From Candidatus Nitrosopumilus sp. (lineage in GTDB: Archaea > Thermoproteota > Nitrososphaeria > Nitrososphaerales > Nitrosopumilaceae), in the NCBI GenBank assembly GCA_013002265.1, contig JABDKK010000053.1:1-12610 (forward strand): a stretch of DNA of 12,610 nt, read 5' to 3'. The stretch's first letter is position 1. Each line of letters starts with the position of its first letter. Shown piece after piece: positions 1 through 6,041 of the stretch. The notes under the pieces were generated by a model. That model did no database searches and was not told the origin of the DNA. It saw only the letters and a list, made by a program, of their open reading frames with translations. The position numbers and the translations under genes are program-made.

Positions 1-1
1 T

Positions 2-433
2 GGTTATGACACCAAAATATTTGGTTTAAACTTACGATTGCCAGAAATTAATGCTGCAATAGCTAAAGTTCAAATGAAAAAACTTCCACATTTTCTAAAG
101 ATTAGAAAAAGTAATGCAAAATTATTATCTGAGCTATTATCCGATCTTAAACTACAACTCCCCACTACACGAAAATATGAAAATGTAAATTGGTATCTAT
201 ACACCATTACCACCAACAAACAATCTTTGCTGCTAAAAAAATTAAATGAAAAAGGAATTGGTGCTGCATCTTATTATCCAACACCGGTTCACAAAACTCC
301 TTTTTACAAACTAAAAACTAAACTTCCAGTAACTGATTGGGCTGCATCCCATGTAGTATCCTTACCAGTTCATCCAATGGTTACTCCAAAAAACATTGAA
401 TTTATCGCAAAAGCTGTACGAGAAATACTTTGA
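2..433 (+). CDS. DegT/DnrJ/EryC1/StrS-family aminotransferase, C-terminal part (5' end outside window)
   Basis: The reading frame is already open at base 2 and ends with TGA at 431-433, so only about 143 C-terminal residues are present. The first residues, GYDTKIFGLNLRLPEINAAI, match the conserved segment of PLP-dependent sugar aminotransferases that follows the Schiff-base lysine and carries the Asn-x-Arg motif. Further family marks are the YYPTPVHKTPFY stretch and SLPVHPMVT near the end, both typical of the small C-terminal domain. The family transfers an amino group from glutamate to a keto-sugar nucleotide, usually for surface polysaccharide or glycoprotein glycan synthesis. The exact sugar cannot be told from this fragment, and the catalytic Lys is upstream of the window. 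An in-frame TTG at 38 is an internal leucine, not the start. The next gene starts at TTG 430, overlapping the stop by 4 nt, so the two are probably translated together. Confidence 0.9.
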   Translation, partial: GYDTKIFGLNLRLPEINAAIAKVQMKKLPHFLKIRKSNAKLLSELLSDLKLQLPTTRKYENVNWYLYTITTNKQSLLLKKLNEKGIGAASYYPTPVHKTPFYKLKTKLPVTDWAASHVVSLPVHPMVTPKNIEFIAKAVREIL

Positions 434-906
434 ATTCTCTAGGTGAAGCCATAGGGGAACTTTGTAAGGTTATTTTACCAATACCTGAGCACTATTTCCT
501 AGGAAATCCTGAATCTACGATTTGTGTATGTACTTTATCAAGCATAAATTTGCTCAAAAAATTTGAAAAGTCTGAAATTTTAGAAGATATTTTCATTGCA
601 GGCAGGTTGCTTTCTGAGAATAAGGGAATTGATTCAATAATAGAATTTGTAAATAAAAATCAAAAAATTAAAGCAATTATTGTTTGCGGAAAAGAGGTTT
701 CGGGACACAAAGCTGGCCATTCTTTATTTGAATTACATAAAAATGGAATTGATAGTAATTGTAGAATAATTAATTCGACTAGTCCAGATCCATATCTACT
801 GGCTTCTAAATCAAAGGTAGAATACTTTCAAAATAAAATTGATTTGGTGAATCTAATTAATGAAACAAACTTTGATAAAATAATTAAAACTATAAGAGAA
901 ATTTAA
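430..906 (+). CDS. MtrA-like corrinoid-binding protein (homologue of tetrahydromethanopterin S-methyltransferase subunit A)
   Basis: This is a 158-residue soluble protein. The stretches GNPESTICVCTLSS (25-38), IAGRLLSENKGI (56-67) and VCGKEVSGHKAGHSL (85-99) followed by LHKNGID match the cytoplasmic domain of MtrA, the subunit of the methanogen Mtr complex that carries a cobamide. In MtrA the cobalt is bound by a histidine in the GHxxG segment; H93 here is the likely equivalent. In methanogens Mtr moves a methyl group from tetrahydromethanopterin to coenzyme M. This protein lacks the C-terminal membrane helix of MtrA, and no other mtr subunit is nearby, so that reaction is unlikely. A role as a corrinoid carrier or stand-alone methyltransferase partner is inference. 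The start is TTG in a TTGA overlap with the previous gene's stop. The 3' end overlaps the opposing gene by 4 nt. The family assignment is fairly firm, the function unknown. Confidence 0.8.
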   Translation: MNSLGEAIGELCKVILPIPEHYFLGNPESTICVCTLSSINLLKKFEKSEILEDIFIAGRLLSENKGIDSIIEFVNKNQKIKAIIVCGKEVSGHKAGHSLFELHKNGIDSNCRIINSTSPDPYLLASKSKVEYFQNKIDLVNLINETNFDKIIKTIREI

Positions 907-1262
907 TATCCATTTCTCTGTCTTTCACGATTTATCTCATTCTTTTTCTTATACTCATCTAGTATATCATCAGGAGTAAGATTCAACTCTAGTGATGCTT
1001 GTACCACAAAATGCCAGATATCAATCAACTCTTCTCTTGCCTCAGTTTCGTTAAATTTGGTGGGCATTTTCCACCATTTCCAATTTGTTATACGTTGTAG
1101 CTCTACTGCTTCGTGCATAATTGCTGTACATAATGCAGAAACTCTTGCTTCAGTATCTTTTGGATATCTATCTAGTTTCATCATTTCAGAAAGGCCTTTC
1201 TGAAGTTTGAAAATTTTTTCTAAGCGATCTAGTTTTTCAGACATTTCTTGAGACAATAGCAA
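903..1262 (-). CDS. dUTPase/MazG-like all-alpha NTP pyrophosphohydrolase
   Basis: This protein of about 119 residues is all helical by appearance. It has the metal-binding pattern of the all-alpha NTP-pyrophosphatases: HEAVE (E51, E54) and EELID (E78, D81), forming ExxE and ExxD. The KWWK stretch (62-65) and the ending KKNEINRERQRNGY resemble the dimeric dUTPase branch (dUTPase_2), in which a Lys/Asn/Arg-rich C-terminal segment helps to bind the nucleotide. The likely reaction is hydrolysis of dUTP or another (d)NTP to the monophosphate and pyrophosphate, keeping uracil or damaged nucleotides out of DNA. Substrate choice cannot be decided from sequence alone. The start is TTG at 1262; an in-frame ATG at 1244 (residue 7) is an alternative and would not remove any motif. 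The gene lies 33 nt after the PfkB kinase and is probably the last gene of that operon. Its stop overlaps that of the convergent MtrA-like gene. Confidence 0.83.
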   Translation of the reverse strand: MLLSQEMSEKLDRLEKIFKLQKGLSEMMKLDRYPKDTEARVSALCTAIMHEAVELQRITNWKWWKMPTKFNETEAREELIDIWHFVVQASLELNLTPDDILDEYKKKNEINRERQRNGY

Positions 1263-1295
1263 ATTAATCTCATTGATTGAGGAACTTAAATCTTT

Positions 1296-2189
1296 TTAGA
1301 ATCTGATCATCTTCTCATAAATTTTTACGCGGTTTGCTATATCTCCATTTTTAATTTTAAGCAAACCGTCTAATCCATATCTCTCAACTGCAAAAGAACC
1401 TAAAACATTTCCATAAACTACAGCTTTTTTAATTTCAGATAGGTTGGTTGATTTTTTGCTTGCAAGATAACCAATCATAGCTCCTGCAAATGAATCTCCT
1501 GCTCCAGTTGGATCTACCACATCCTCCAAGGAAAATCCAGCTGTAGGGAAAATTACATCATCATAGAACATGAGTGAACCGTGCTCTCCCTTCTTAATTA
1601 TGACGTATTTTGCACCCCATTTCATCATCTTTTTTGCACATTTTATCAGATTGAATTCTTTTGTAAGGAGTTTAGCCTCTTCATCATTGATAACAACTGC
1701 ATCAACTGTTTTTATCATTTTGATAACTGCATCTCTTTTAGTTGATATCCAGAAATCTATAGTATCACACATTGAAAATTTTACTTTGTCAAATTCTTTG
1801 ATTAATTTTGTATTTTGATCAGGATCATTATTTGCAAGATATACAAATTGTGATTTTCTATAAGCCTCTGGAACTATTGGTTTAAAATTTCCTAAAACAT
1901 TTAATTCTGTTTTCAAAGTCGCTCTAGTACTTAGCGTATTATCATATTTCCCATCATAACGGAATGTTTTTCCATTTTTTATTGTAAATCCCTGTAAGTC
2001 AAGATATTTGGATAAAATTTTATGATGTTTCTCTGGAAAATCTTTCCCAACTACTGCAATTAATCCTGTATCTACAAAATTGCTTGCAGATATTGCTGCA
2101 AATGTTGCAGCACCGCCTAATACATTCTTTAATGTTTTTTTTGGTGTTCTAATTGTATCTAATGCCGTTGAGCCAAAAACAGTAAGCAT
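1296..2189 (-). CDS. PfkB-family carbohydrate/nucleoside kinase
   Basis: This is a 297-residue kinase of the ribokinase/PfkB superfamily. The N-terminal GGAATFAAI (25-33) is the substrate-side glycine motif, and VVDPTGAGDSFAGA (224-237) is PfkB signature 2 with the anion hole and catalytic base D232. NDEEAKLL (168-175) is another common family element. The enzyme phosphorylates a hydroxyl of a sugar or nucleoside using ATP. The specific substrate is not recognisable; ribokinase-, adenosine- or inosine-kinase-like activities are all possible. The length is usual for the family and nothing is missing. The start is ATG at 2189. The upstream gene ends only 11 nt before it, so both are likely transcribed from a promoter upstream of 2653, with the dUTPase-like gene following 33 nt downstream. 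A phosphorylating kinase beside a dNTP-cleaning enzyme would fit nucleotide salvage, but this is inference. Confidence 0.88.
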   Translation of the reverse strand: MLTVFGSTALDTIRTPKKTLKNVLGGAATFAAISASNFVDTGLIAVVGKDFPEKHHKILSKYLDLQGFTIKNGKTFRYDGKYDNTLSTRATLKTELNVLGNFKPIVPEAYRKSQFVYLANNDPDQNTKLIKEFDKVKFSMCDTIDFWISTKRDAVIKMIKTVDAVVINDEEAKLLTKEFNLIKCAKKMMKWGAKYVIIKKGEHGSLMFYDDVIFPTAGFSLEDVVDPTGAGDSFAGAMIGYLASKKSTNLSEIKKAVVYGNVLGSFAVERYGLDGLLKIKNGDIANRVKIYEKMIRF

Positions 2190-2200
2190 TTGAGTAGAAA

Positions 2201-2653
2201 TTAATTTTCATGTATAAATTCTCTTGCTTGTTCTTCTGTTGGATAATAAACAAATGGAACATTAATTGATGCAAAGAGTACATCATACTTTGTTTCACCT
2301 GAAATTTTTACTAAATTAGTTTTCCCATCAGAATTTGGAAATGTTTGAAATGTACCTTTAACAAAATGACTGTCTAGTGGTTGTAAAATAAATGGCTCAA
2401 GCTCTCCCGTACCAATAATCTCATCTTCAGAAATTACATAGAATTGTGTTTCACCTGCAGTTAATATCAACACTGAAGGATTTTGAAACTTCAATTCTAT
2501 ATTGTAATGCGAACCCTCTTCATTTTCACTAAGTAATTCACTGCTTGTGATACTTACTCCAATCTGTGAAGCAGAAGCATATTGTGAATAACCAAAAATA
2601 CTCATGACTATTACAAAGAACACAATTAGACCGCTCTTTTTAGGTGATTTCAC
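2201..2653 (-). CDS. LEA14/WHy-like membrane-anchored or exported protein
   Basis: The protein has 150 residues and a basic N-terminus followed by a hydrophobic segment (about 8-28), read as a signal peptide or membrane anchor. The rest is beta-rich with the order IGVSITSSELLS, YNIELKFQNPSVLILT, FYVISEDEIIGTGEL and FVKGTFQ. That pattern (strand, NPS turn, strand, small-residue output strand) resembles the LEA14/WHy fold, whose proteins have an Ig-like sandwich of unclear role, sometimes linked to stress. The same pattern occurs in the gene at 8077-8571, so the two are probably distant paralogues. The start is GTG at 2653, supported by a TTAAAAT element centred about 26 bp upstream. It is the first gene of the likely operon with the PfkB kinase and dUTPase-like gene. 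The product should act outside the membrane. The fold call is by pattern only. Confidence 0.72.
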   Translation of the reverse strand: MKSPKKSGLIVFFVIVMSIFGYSQYASASQIGVSITSSELLSENEEGSHYNIELKFQNPSVLILTAGETQFYVISEDEIIGTGELEPFILQPLDSHFVKGTFQTFPNSDGKTNLVKISGETKYDVLFASINVPFVYYPTEEQAREFIHEN

Positions 2654-2722
2654 GACTATTAATTACAAAATAGCATTTTAACTCGGCAGGAAATTTTTCC
2701 AAATAAATTGTGTAAAAGTTTT

Positions 2723-2748
2723 GATCTAATCTTTAAGCACATTAGATC
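2723..2748. promoter_or_regulatory. 8+8 bp inverted repeat over the promoter of the winged-helix gene (operator-like)
   Basis: GATCTAAT at 2723-2730 is matched by its exact reverse complement ATTAGATC at 2741-2748, with a 10 bp spacer that contains the TATA-like CTTTAAG. The dyad is centred about 31 bp before the TTG start at 2767. A repeat placed over a TATA box is the usual layout of an archaeal repressor operator. The gene downstream encodes a likely DNA-binding protein, so autoregulation is a reasonable inference. It lies in the divergent gap 2654-2766 and could also affect the operon starting at 2653. Confidence 0.5.
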
Positions 2749-2766
2749 TAACAGAATAAATCAAAA

Positions 2767-3267
2767 TTGGTTAATTATCAGTCATTGGCTAGGATTAAAC
2801 TCAAACTAGGAGAAAATGAAATTGAAGTTGACTCTAGAGATTTCTATGTAGACAATCAAACTCTTAGTGAAGTAATCTATAGTCTTTCTCAACATTTGCC
2901 TGAAAATCAAGCAAAAATAGTTTACGAGTCTGAATCCTCTCAAAACTCTACTATAGATCATTCAGCTAACTATGGTCTAGAGTATCTAGATAATGCTGAA
3001 GCATTTGAACCTGAATTTAATGAACCTAAACATATTCAATCCCATGAAATCAAATCTAAATTAAGGATTTTAGAAACAAGTAAGTTTTTTGATTCACCTA
3101 GAACTGTAACTGAAACTGTTGAACAACTAAGAGAATATGGTTGGGCTGCAAGTCCACTAGATGTATCAAAGGCTTTAGCAAAAATGGCTTCAAACAAAGA
3201 AATTCTAAAAAATTCTACTGAAAATCGTACACATTACTTTATTCAAGAATCACTAATTACTAATTAG
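2767..3267 (+). CDS. Putative winged-helix DNA-binding protein (hypothetical)
   Basis: This 166-residue protein has two parts. Residues 1-55 form a small beta/alpha unit (RIKLKLGENEIEVDSRDF, then a helix around LSEVIYSLSQHL). Residues 56-92 are acidic, Ser/Asn-rich and probably a linker. Residues 93-161 look like a winged helix: KSKLRILETSKFF, then the helix TVTETVEQLREYG, the helix SPLDVSKALAKMASN, and a hairpin-like ILKNSTENRTHYFIQ. I do not recognise a named family. A DNA-binding regulator is the best guess, strengthened by the inverted repeat over its promoter. The start is TTG at 2767; no ATG lies near. The last 8 nt overlap the end of the convergent Cys-rich gene. There is no transmembrane segment, so it should be cytoplasmic. 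Confidence 0.75.
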   Translation: MVNYQSLARIKLKLGENEIEVDSRDFYVDNQTLSEVIYSLSQHLPENQAKIVYESESSQNSTIDHSANYGLEYLDNAEAFEPEFNEPKHIQSHEIKSKLRILETSKFFDSPRTVTETVEQLREYGWAASPLDVSKALAKMASNKEILKNSTENRTHYFIQESLITN

Positions 3268-3448
3268 AAAAATTGCATTTTTTACAACTAGAAAAAGTCT
3301 CACCATCTAAATGATCAAAATGGGTGTTGCATTTGTTACATGTGTGATGCATATCAAAATATCCATCTTTTTCAATCTGTCCGATTCTATTTGATTCAAG
3401 ATCTGTACTCTTACATTTTATACAGTGACAGCCACATTCGATTTTCAT
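3260..3448 (-). CDS. Small zinc-ribbon-like Cys-rich protein (62 aa)
   Basis: The protein carries CGCHCIKC near the N-terminus (residues 5-12), then HHTCNKC in the middle and CKKC close to the C-terminus, enough ligands for one or two zinc sites. The function is unknown; such small thaumarchaeal zinc-ribbon proteins may bind nucleic acid or another protein. I chose the ATG at 3448 because GGAG stands five bases upstream, a clear Shine-Dalgarno site and unusual in this window. The frame stays open to a TTG at 3490, but that stretch would code through the promoter. The gene is divergent from the micro-gene at 3495-3650 and convergent with the winged-helix gene, whose last 8 nt it overlaps. Confidence 0.75.
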   Translation of the reverse strand: MKIECGCHCIKCKSTDLESNRIGQIEKDGYFDMHHTCNKCNTHFDHLDGETFSSCKKCNFSN

Positions 3449-3453
3449 TTTTT

Positions 3454-3457
3454 CTCC
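3454..3457 (-). promoter_or_regulatory. Shine-Dalgarno site (GGAG) deciding the ATG start at 3448
   Basis: On the minus strand GGAG is followed by five A and then ATG. This favours ATG 3448 over the upstream in-frame TTG at 3490. Confidence 0.6.
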
Positions 3458-3463
3458 TATAAT

Positions 3464-3472
3464 GTATGTATA
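3464..3472 (+). promoter_or_regulatory. TATA-like element for the 51-aa Cys-rich gene
   Basis: GTATGTATA is centred about 27 bp before the TTG at 3495, the spacing expected for a leaderless archaeal transcript. On the other strand the same AT-rich block lies upstream of the gene starting at 3448, so the interval may work as a compact divergent promoter. Confidence 0.4.
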
Positions 3473-3494
3473 GTTGAAATGAGTATACAAATCA

Positions 3495-3650
3495 TTGGAA
3501 AAGAAAAGGGAGATTCCTTTAGAAATTGATGATCACTTCAAACTTTTTGGAAAAGAACCATGGGAAGTAGAATATGGTGAAAAATGCCCTATCTGTAACG
3601 TTAGAATTGATGAATATGGTTTCTGCTCATGTGGTTCTGGTGGAGATTGA
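3495..3650 (+). CDS. 51-aa zinc-ribbon-like micro-protein
   Basis: This short frame begins at TTG 3495 and stops at TGA 3648-3650. The product starts MEKKREIPLEIDDHFKLFGK, continues with PWEVEYGEK, and ends CPICNVRIDEYGFCSCGSGGD. The CPIC and CSC pairs can form one zinc knuckle, and the charged, codon-like composition is clearly protein-like rather than random. A TATA-like element sits about 27 bp before the TTG, fitting a leaderless message. A stop codon at 3480-3482 limits any upstream extension. The last 50 nt overlap the 3' end of the opposing secreted-protein gene. The function is unknown; a small metal-binding adaptor or nucleic-acid-binding protein is possible. It is easy to miss because of its size and overlap. 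Confidence 0.7.
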   Translation: MEKKREIPLEIDDHFKLFGKEPWEVEYGEKCPICNVRIDEYGFCSCGSGGD

Positions 3651-4527
3651 TTTTCTTCAATAATGGTAATGCAAGAATAATCAAAAACCCTATTGCCAAA
3701 GGTACAATTGGAAATTCAGGAATTACTGTAGTTCCAACTATCATTATTTCTCCTGGACTTTCAGGTTCAAAGTTAAGCCAAACATGTGTTCCATTATTAT
3801 GATCACGAAAGAAAATTTTTCCATCATCATGAAAAACAGTATATGGTTCCCATAACAATTCTAATGGAATTATTACATTAACAAAATTAGTTCCATCCAA
3901 ATCTTCAAAAGTTATGCTTTTTGTTGGTTGATCAAAAACGAATCCCTCAATATCAGAATGACTTCTTATCTCAACTATAAATTCTCTATCTTCCCACTTC
4001 ACATTTTTAAAAATTATTGGTTCATTCGTAGAATATTCCAAAAGCATTTGACAACCATGACATGTTATCCCTTTCTTTTCATCTAAAAAGACAGTTCTCT
4101 CATTTGCATAAACCAAATCAACTTTATCTGGAAAAATAAATGACGTTGTTTCTAAATATAAGAAGCTCCAAGTCCATACGTTATTTTTTTGTGTCAATAC
4201 ACGCTCAAGATCATACTCAATTATGGATCTTGAATCTGATGGGAGAATCAGTACTGCTGTATTATCCCCAATTATAGAGAATTGTTTTTCTTCTCCTTCC
4301 TCGTTTGTTACCGAAATGTTTGAAACGGTTCCATAAACCAAATCCACCTGTTTTGGCAAATTAGAAGGAACTACAACATGTTTAACATGAACGTCTCCAT
4401 CTATACTTATGAAAACTTCAACTGATTTTTGAGTGGCCTTTTCTCCAATTGTAAATTGAGCATCTGCTGCAGGGATAATCAAAAAAAGTGTAAAAATTAG
4501 TAAAAACCCTAAAACCTTTCTATTCAT
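3601..4527 (-). CDS. Secreted beta-sandwich protein with PEF-CTERM-like C-terminal anchor
   Basis: This is a 308-residue exported protein. Residues 1-23 form a signal peptide (MNRKVLGFLLIFTLFLIIPA followed by ADA). The body is beta-rich and predicted extracellular, with a single CHGC pair near the middle. The C-terminus has IPEFPIVPLAIGFLIILALP followed by LLKK: a PEF motif, a hydrophobic helix and basic residues, as in archaeal PEF/PEFG-CTERM sorting signals handled by an archaeosortase-type enzyme. Such proteins are common on thaumarchaeal surfaces. After the basic residues there is an unusual His/Asn-rich tail of about 16 residues, and this part overlaps the opposing micro-gene at 3495-3650. 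The ATG at 4527 follows the cyclophilin stop codon directly, so the two genes are co-transcribed. The precise role is unknown. N- and C-terminal sorting signals are the secure part. Confidence 0.8.
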   Translation of the reverse strand: MNRKVLGFLLIFTLFLIIPAADAQFTIGEKATQKSVEVFISIDGDVHVKHVVVPSNLPKQVDLVYGTVSNISVTNEEGEEKQFSIIGDNTAVLILPSDSRSIIEYDLERVLTQKNNVWTWSFLYLETTSFIFPDKVDLVYANERTVFLDEKKGITCHGCQMLLEYSTNEPIIFKNVKWEDREFIVEIRSHSDIEGFVFDQPTKSITFEDLDGTNFVNVIIPLELLWEPYTVFHDDGKIFFRDHNNGTHVWLNFEPESPGEIMIVGTTVIPEFPIVPLAIGFLIILALPLLKKINLHQNHMSRNHIHQF

Positions 4528-5004
4528 TTATTCCACTGTAACTCGAAGCATTTTTGCCTCTTCTAGTGGGCAATCATTTTGATCACGTTGAAGTTTTACT
4601 ATTTTGTCAGCCACATCCATTCCTTCAGTAACTTCACCAAAAACAGTATATTGCCTATCTAGAAACGTACTATCTGATGTAACTATGAAAAACTGTGAGC
4701 CTGCACTATTAGGATCTTGTGCTCTGGCCATAGAAACAATACCTCTTAAATGAGATCTTGAACTAAACTCTGCCTTAACATTGTAACCAGGTCCACCCAT
4801 TCCCCAAGAACCTTTGTTGTCTGTCTTTGTGTTCGGATCTCCTCCTTGAATCACAAATCCAGGAATTACTCTATGAAAAAGGGTCCCATCATAAAATCCA
4901 TCTCTTGCTAATTTCTCAAAATTTCTTACTGTCTCTGGTGCAAGTTCAGGAAGAAGTTTAAATGAAATATTTCCATGATTGGTTTCAATCTTTGCAACAG
5001 TCAT
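4528..5004 (-). CDS. Cyclophilin-type peptidyl-prolyl cis-trans isomerase
   Basis: The 158-residue single-domain cyclophilin speeds cis-trans rotation of peptide bonds before proline and so aids folding. Core motifs are all present: FHRVIPGFVIQGGDP (43-57) with the catalytic Arg R45, the GSQFFI strand (102-107) with Q104, and FLDRQYTVFGEV (114-125). The place of the cyclosporin-contacting Trp of human CypA is taken by Phe114, as in many prokaryotic cyclophilins. There is no signal peptide, so it is cytoplasmic. The start is ATG at 5004. The stop is followed without gap by the start of the secreted protein gene, which suggests one transcript from a promoter just above 5004. A second, unrelated prolyl isomerase (FKBP type) begins at 11941. 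Confidence 0.95.
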   Translation of the reverse strand: MTVAKIETNHGNISFKLLPELAPETVRNFEKLARDGFYDGTLFHRVIPGFVIQGGDPNTKTDNKGSWGMGGPGYNVKAEFSSRSHLRGIVSMARAQDPNSAGSQFFIVTSDSTFLDRQYTVFGEVTEGMDVADKIVKLQRDQNDCPLEEAKMLRVTVE

Positions 5005-5020
5005 GATTTTTTTCCTAACA

Positions 5021-5033
5021 TTATATCATAAGA
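5021..5033 (-). promoter_or_regulatory. TATA-like region for the cyclophilin operon
   Basis: The minus strand reads TCTTATGATATAA here, about 18-29 bp before the ATG at 5004, consistent with a very short leader. The rest of the gap up to 5247 is AT-rich. Confidence 0.4.
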
Positions 5034-5141
5034 GTCTTTTGCGAGAAGACTTGAAAAATCTTATAGAAATTTAAATTATGTTGAAAAATTCATCACCATC
5101 AGTACGTTTTTCGTTAATTGATTTTATCTTTGAAGATTTGG

Positions 5142-5180
5142 AAAATTTCAATTTTTAATTTTTTAATTATTTGAAATTTT
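5142..5180. repeat. 10+10 bp inverted repeat upstream of the HTH gene
   Basis: AAAATTTCAA (5142-5151) and its exact reverse complement TTGAAATTTT (5171-5180) flank 19 bp of A/T. It lies about 40 bp upstream of the TATA box of the HTH gene. It could be a binding site, but in DNA this AT-rich chance is a real alternative. Confidence 0.35.
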
Positions 5181-5217
5181 TAAAAATGACATTTTTGAAA
5201 ATCTAAAAGTTATAGTC

Positions 5218-5224
5218 TTATATA
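5218..5224 (+). promoter_or_regulatory. TATA box of the small HTH gene
   Basis: TTATATA is centred 27 bp before the TTG at 5248, the distance expected between TATA box and transcription start, so the mRNA is probably leaderless. Confidence 0.6.
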
Positions 5225-5247
5225 GAACAACTAAAACTAGGAATTCG

Positions 5248-5478
5248 TTGAATCGTACAAACCAGAGCACGATCATTAAAGAAGCAATTAATTCTTATCT
5301 TGACAAAGGGGTAACCGATAAGCAGGATATCTATACAAAAGTTGTAGATGAACTTGGCGTTCCAAGACCAACCGTAAGACGGGTTGCAAGGGATCTAAGA
5401 ACTGAACTACTTCAAAAAATCCAAATTCTACAATCTGATATGCCTAAAGCACCTACTACCTCTGAAGAAGACGAATAA
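5248..5478 (+). CDS. Small helix-turn-helix DNA-binding protein
   Basis: This is a 76-residue basic protein. After an N-terminal helix (IIKEAINSYLDKG, 9-21) comes a helix-turn-helix: DKQDIYTKVVDELG (24-37), a tight turn, then VPRPTVRRVARDLR (38-51), a recognition helix rich in Arg. The C-terminus is acidic (SEEDE). The shape fits a chromatin or transcription regulator that binds DNA, probably as a dimer. I recognise it as the sort of short HTH protein that recurs in marine thaumarchaea, but cannot name a target. The start is TTG at 5248, placed by the TATA box and the downstream helix. A T-rich stretch follows the stop at once, so it is likely a single-gene transcript. There is an inverted repeat further upstream that might serve in its control. 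Confidence 0.82.
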   Translation: MNRTNQSTIIKEAINSYLDKGVTDKQDIYTKVVDELGVPRPTVRRVARDLRTELLQKIQILQSDMPKAPTTSEEDE

Positions 5479-5488
5479 ACTCGGCTCC

Positions 5489-5499
5489 TTTTTCTTTTT
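5489..5499 (+). terminator. Poly-T terminator after the HTH gene
   Basis: Two runs of five T separated by one C begin 10 bp after the stop at 5478. Oligo-T on the coding strand is the normal archaeal termination signal; no hairpin is needed. Confidence 0.55.
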
Positions 5500-5514
5500 A
5501 ATTTATATCCCTTT

Positions 5515-6039
5515 GTGAGTATTAGCATTAACATTATAAACAATGAATTTTTCAAATTATTTATGGGAATTATGAGAAACCATTTAGCCACTGTTGTGAC
5601 TGGTGTATTTGCTGCAGTTCTAACAGGCTTGTGGCCATATTTTGTAGATTTTGCACCAATTCTTAATTTCGTATTCATTATGGCCGTACCAATTACCTGG
5701 TTCTTGGTATTTACATGCTGGATATCACAAAAAAGTGCTGATTACATGCACAAATATGCACCATCTCATGCTCAAACAGAAAAAAAAAGCTTGAGTAGTA
5801 CACAGACATATCAAACAATTCAAACAACAAGTGGTAATCAAGTAAGCCTTTCAGAAATTAAACAAGTTCAAAATGAATTATCTACAGAACTATCTACTCT
5901 GAAGGAATCTGTTAAACTAAAGGATAGTGAGATTGAACGACTAAATCAAGAGATCGCTAATCTTCAAACGCTTGTGCAGATTGAATCATTAAAAACTGAG
6001 TTAGCTAATCTAAAGATGCTGGCATCTAAAAGAAAATAA
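5515..6039 (+). CDS. Two-TM membrane protein with C-terminal coiled coil (hypothetical)
   Basis: The product is up to 174 residues. Two hydrophobic helices lie at about 23-44 and 50-70, joined by a short turn. A polar Thr/Ser/Gln-rich linker (about 85-108) leads to a long heptad-like helix from about 111 to the end (repeated Leu/Ile positions in ELSTELSTLKESVKLKDSEI and beyond), likely a coiled coil. The protein therefore looks like a membrane-anchored oligomer with a cytoplasmic stalk. I do not recognise a family. The start is uncertain: GTG at 5515 is the longest, but the TATA-like TTTATAT at about 5502-5508 is too close for that; ATG at 5563 or 5572 would fit a transcript starting near 5530 and would keep both helices. 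The stop is only two bases from the stop of the convergent Cys-rich gene. Confidence 0.72.
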   Translation: MSISINIINNEFFKLFMGIMRNHLATVVTGVFAAVLTGLWPYFVDFAPILNFVFIMAVPITWFLVFTCWISQKSADYMHKYAPSHAQTEKKSLSSTQTYQTIQTTSGNQVSLSEIKQVQNELSTELSTLKESVKLKDSEIERLNQEIANLQTLVQIESLKTELANLKMLASKRK

Positions 6040-6041
6040 CA

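Noticed and set aside
1570..1818. 82-codon plus-strand frame inside the PfkB kinase gene
   Set aside because: It is antisense to a well-supported kinase and has no recognisable domain; it is a shadow of the real gene.
3449..3490. N-terminal extension of the 62-aa Cys-rich protein from TTG 3490
   Set aside because: The stretch carries the Shine-Dalgarno site and promoter-like sequence, so ATG 3448 is the better start.
5078..5158. 26-codon plus-strand ATG frame in the gap before the HTH gene
   Set aside because: It is too short, has no motif, runs into the inverted repeat and has no clear TATA box at the right distance.
5412..5678. 88-codon minus-strand frame across the HTH and membrane protein genes
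   Set aside because: It overlaps two better-supported plus-strand genes and their spacer; its low-complexity Ser/Lys-rich end reflects the poly-T terminator read backwards.
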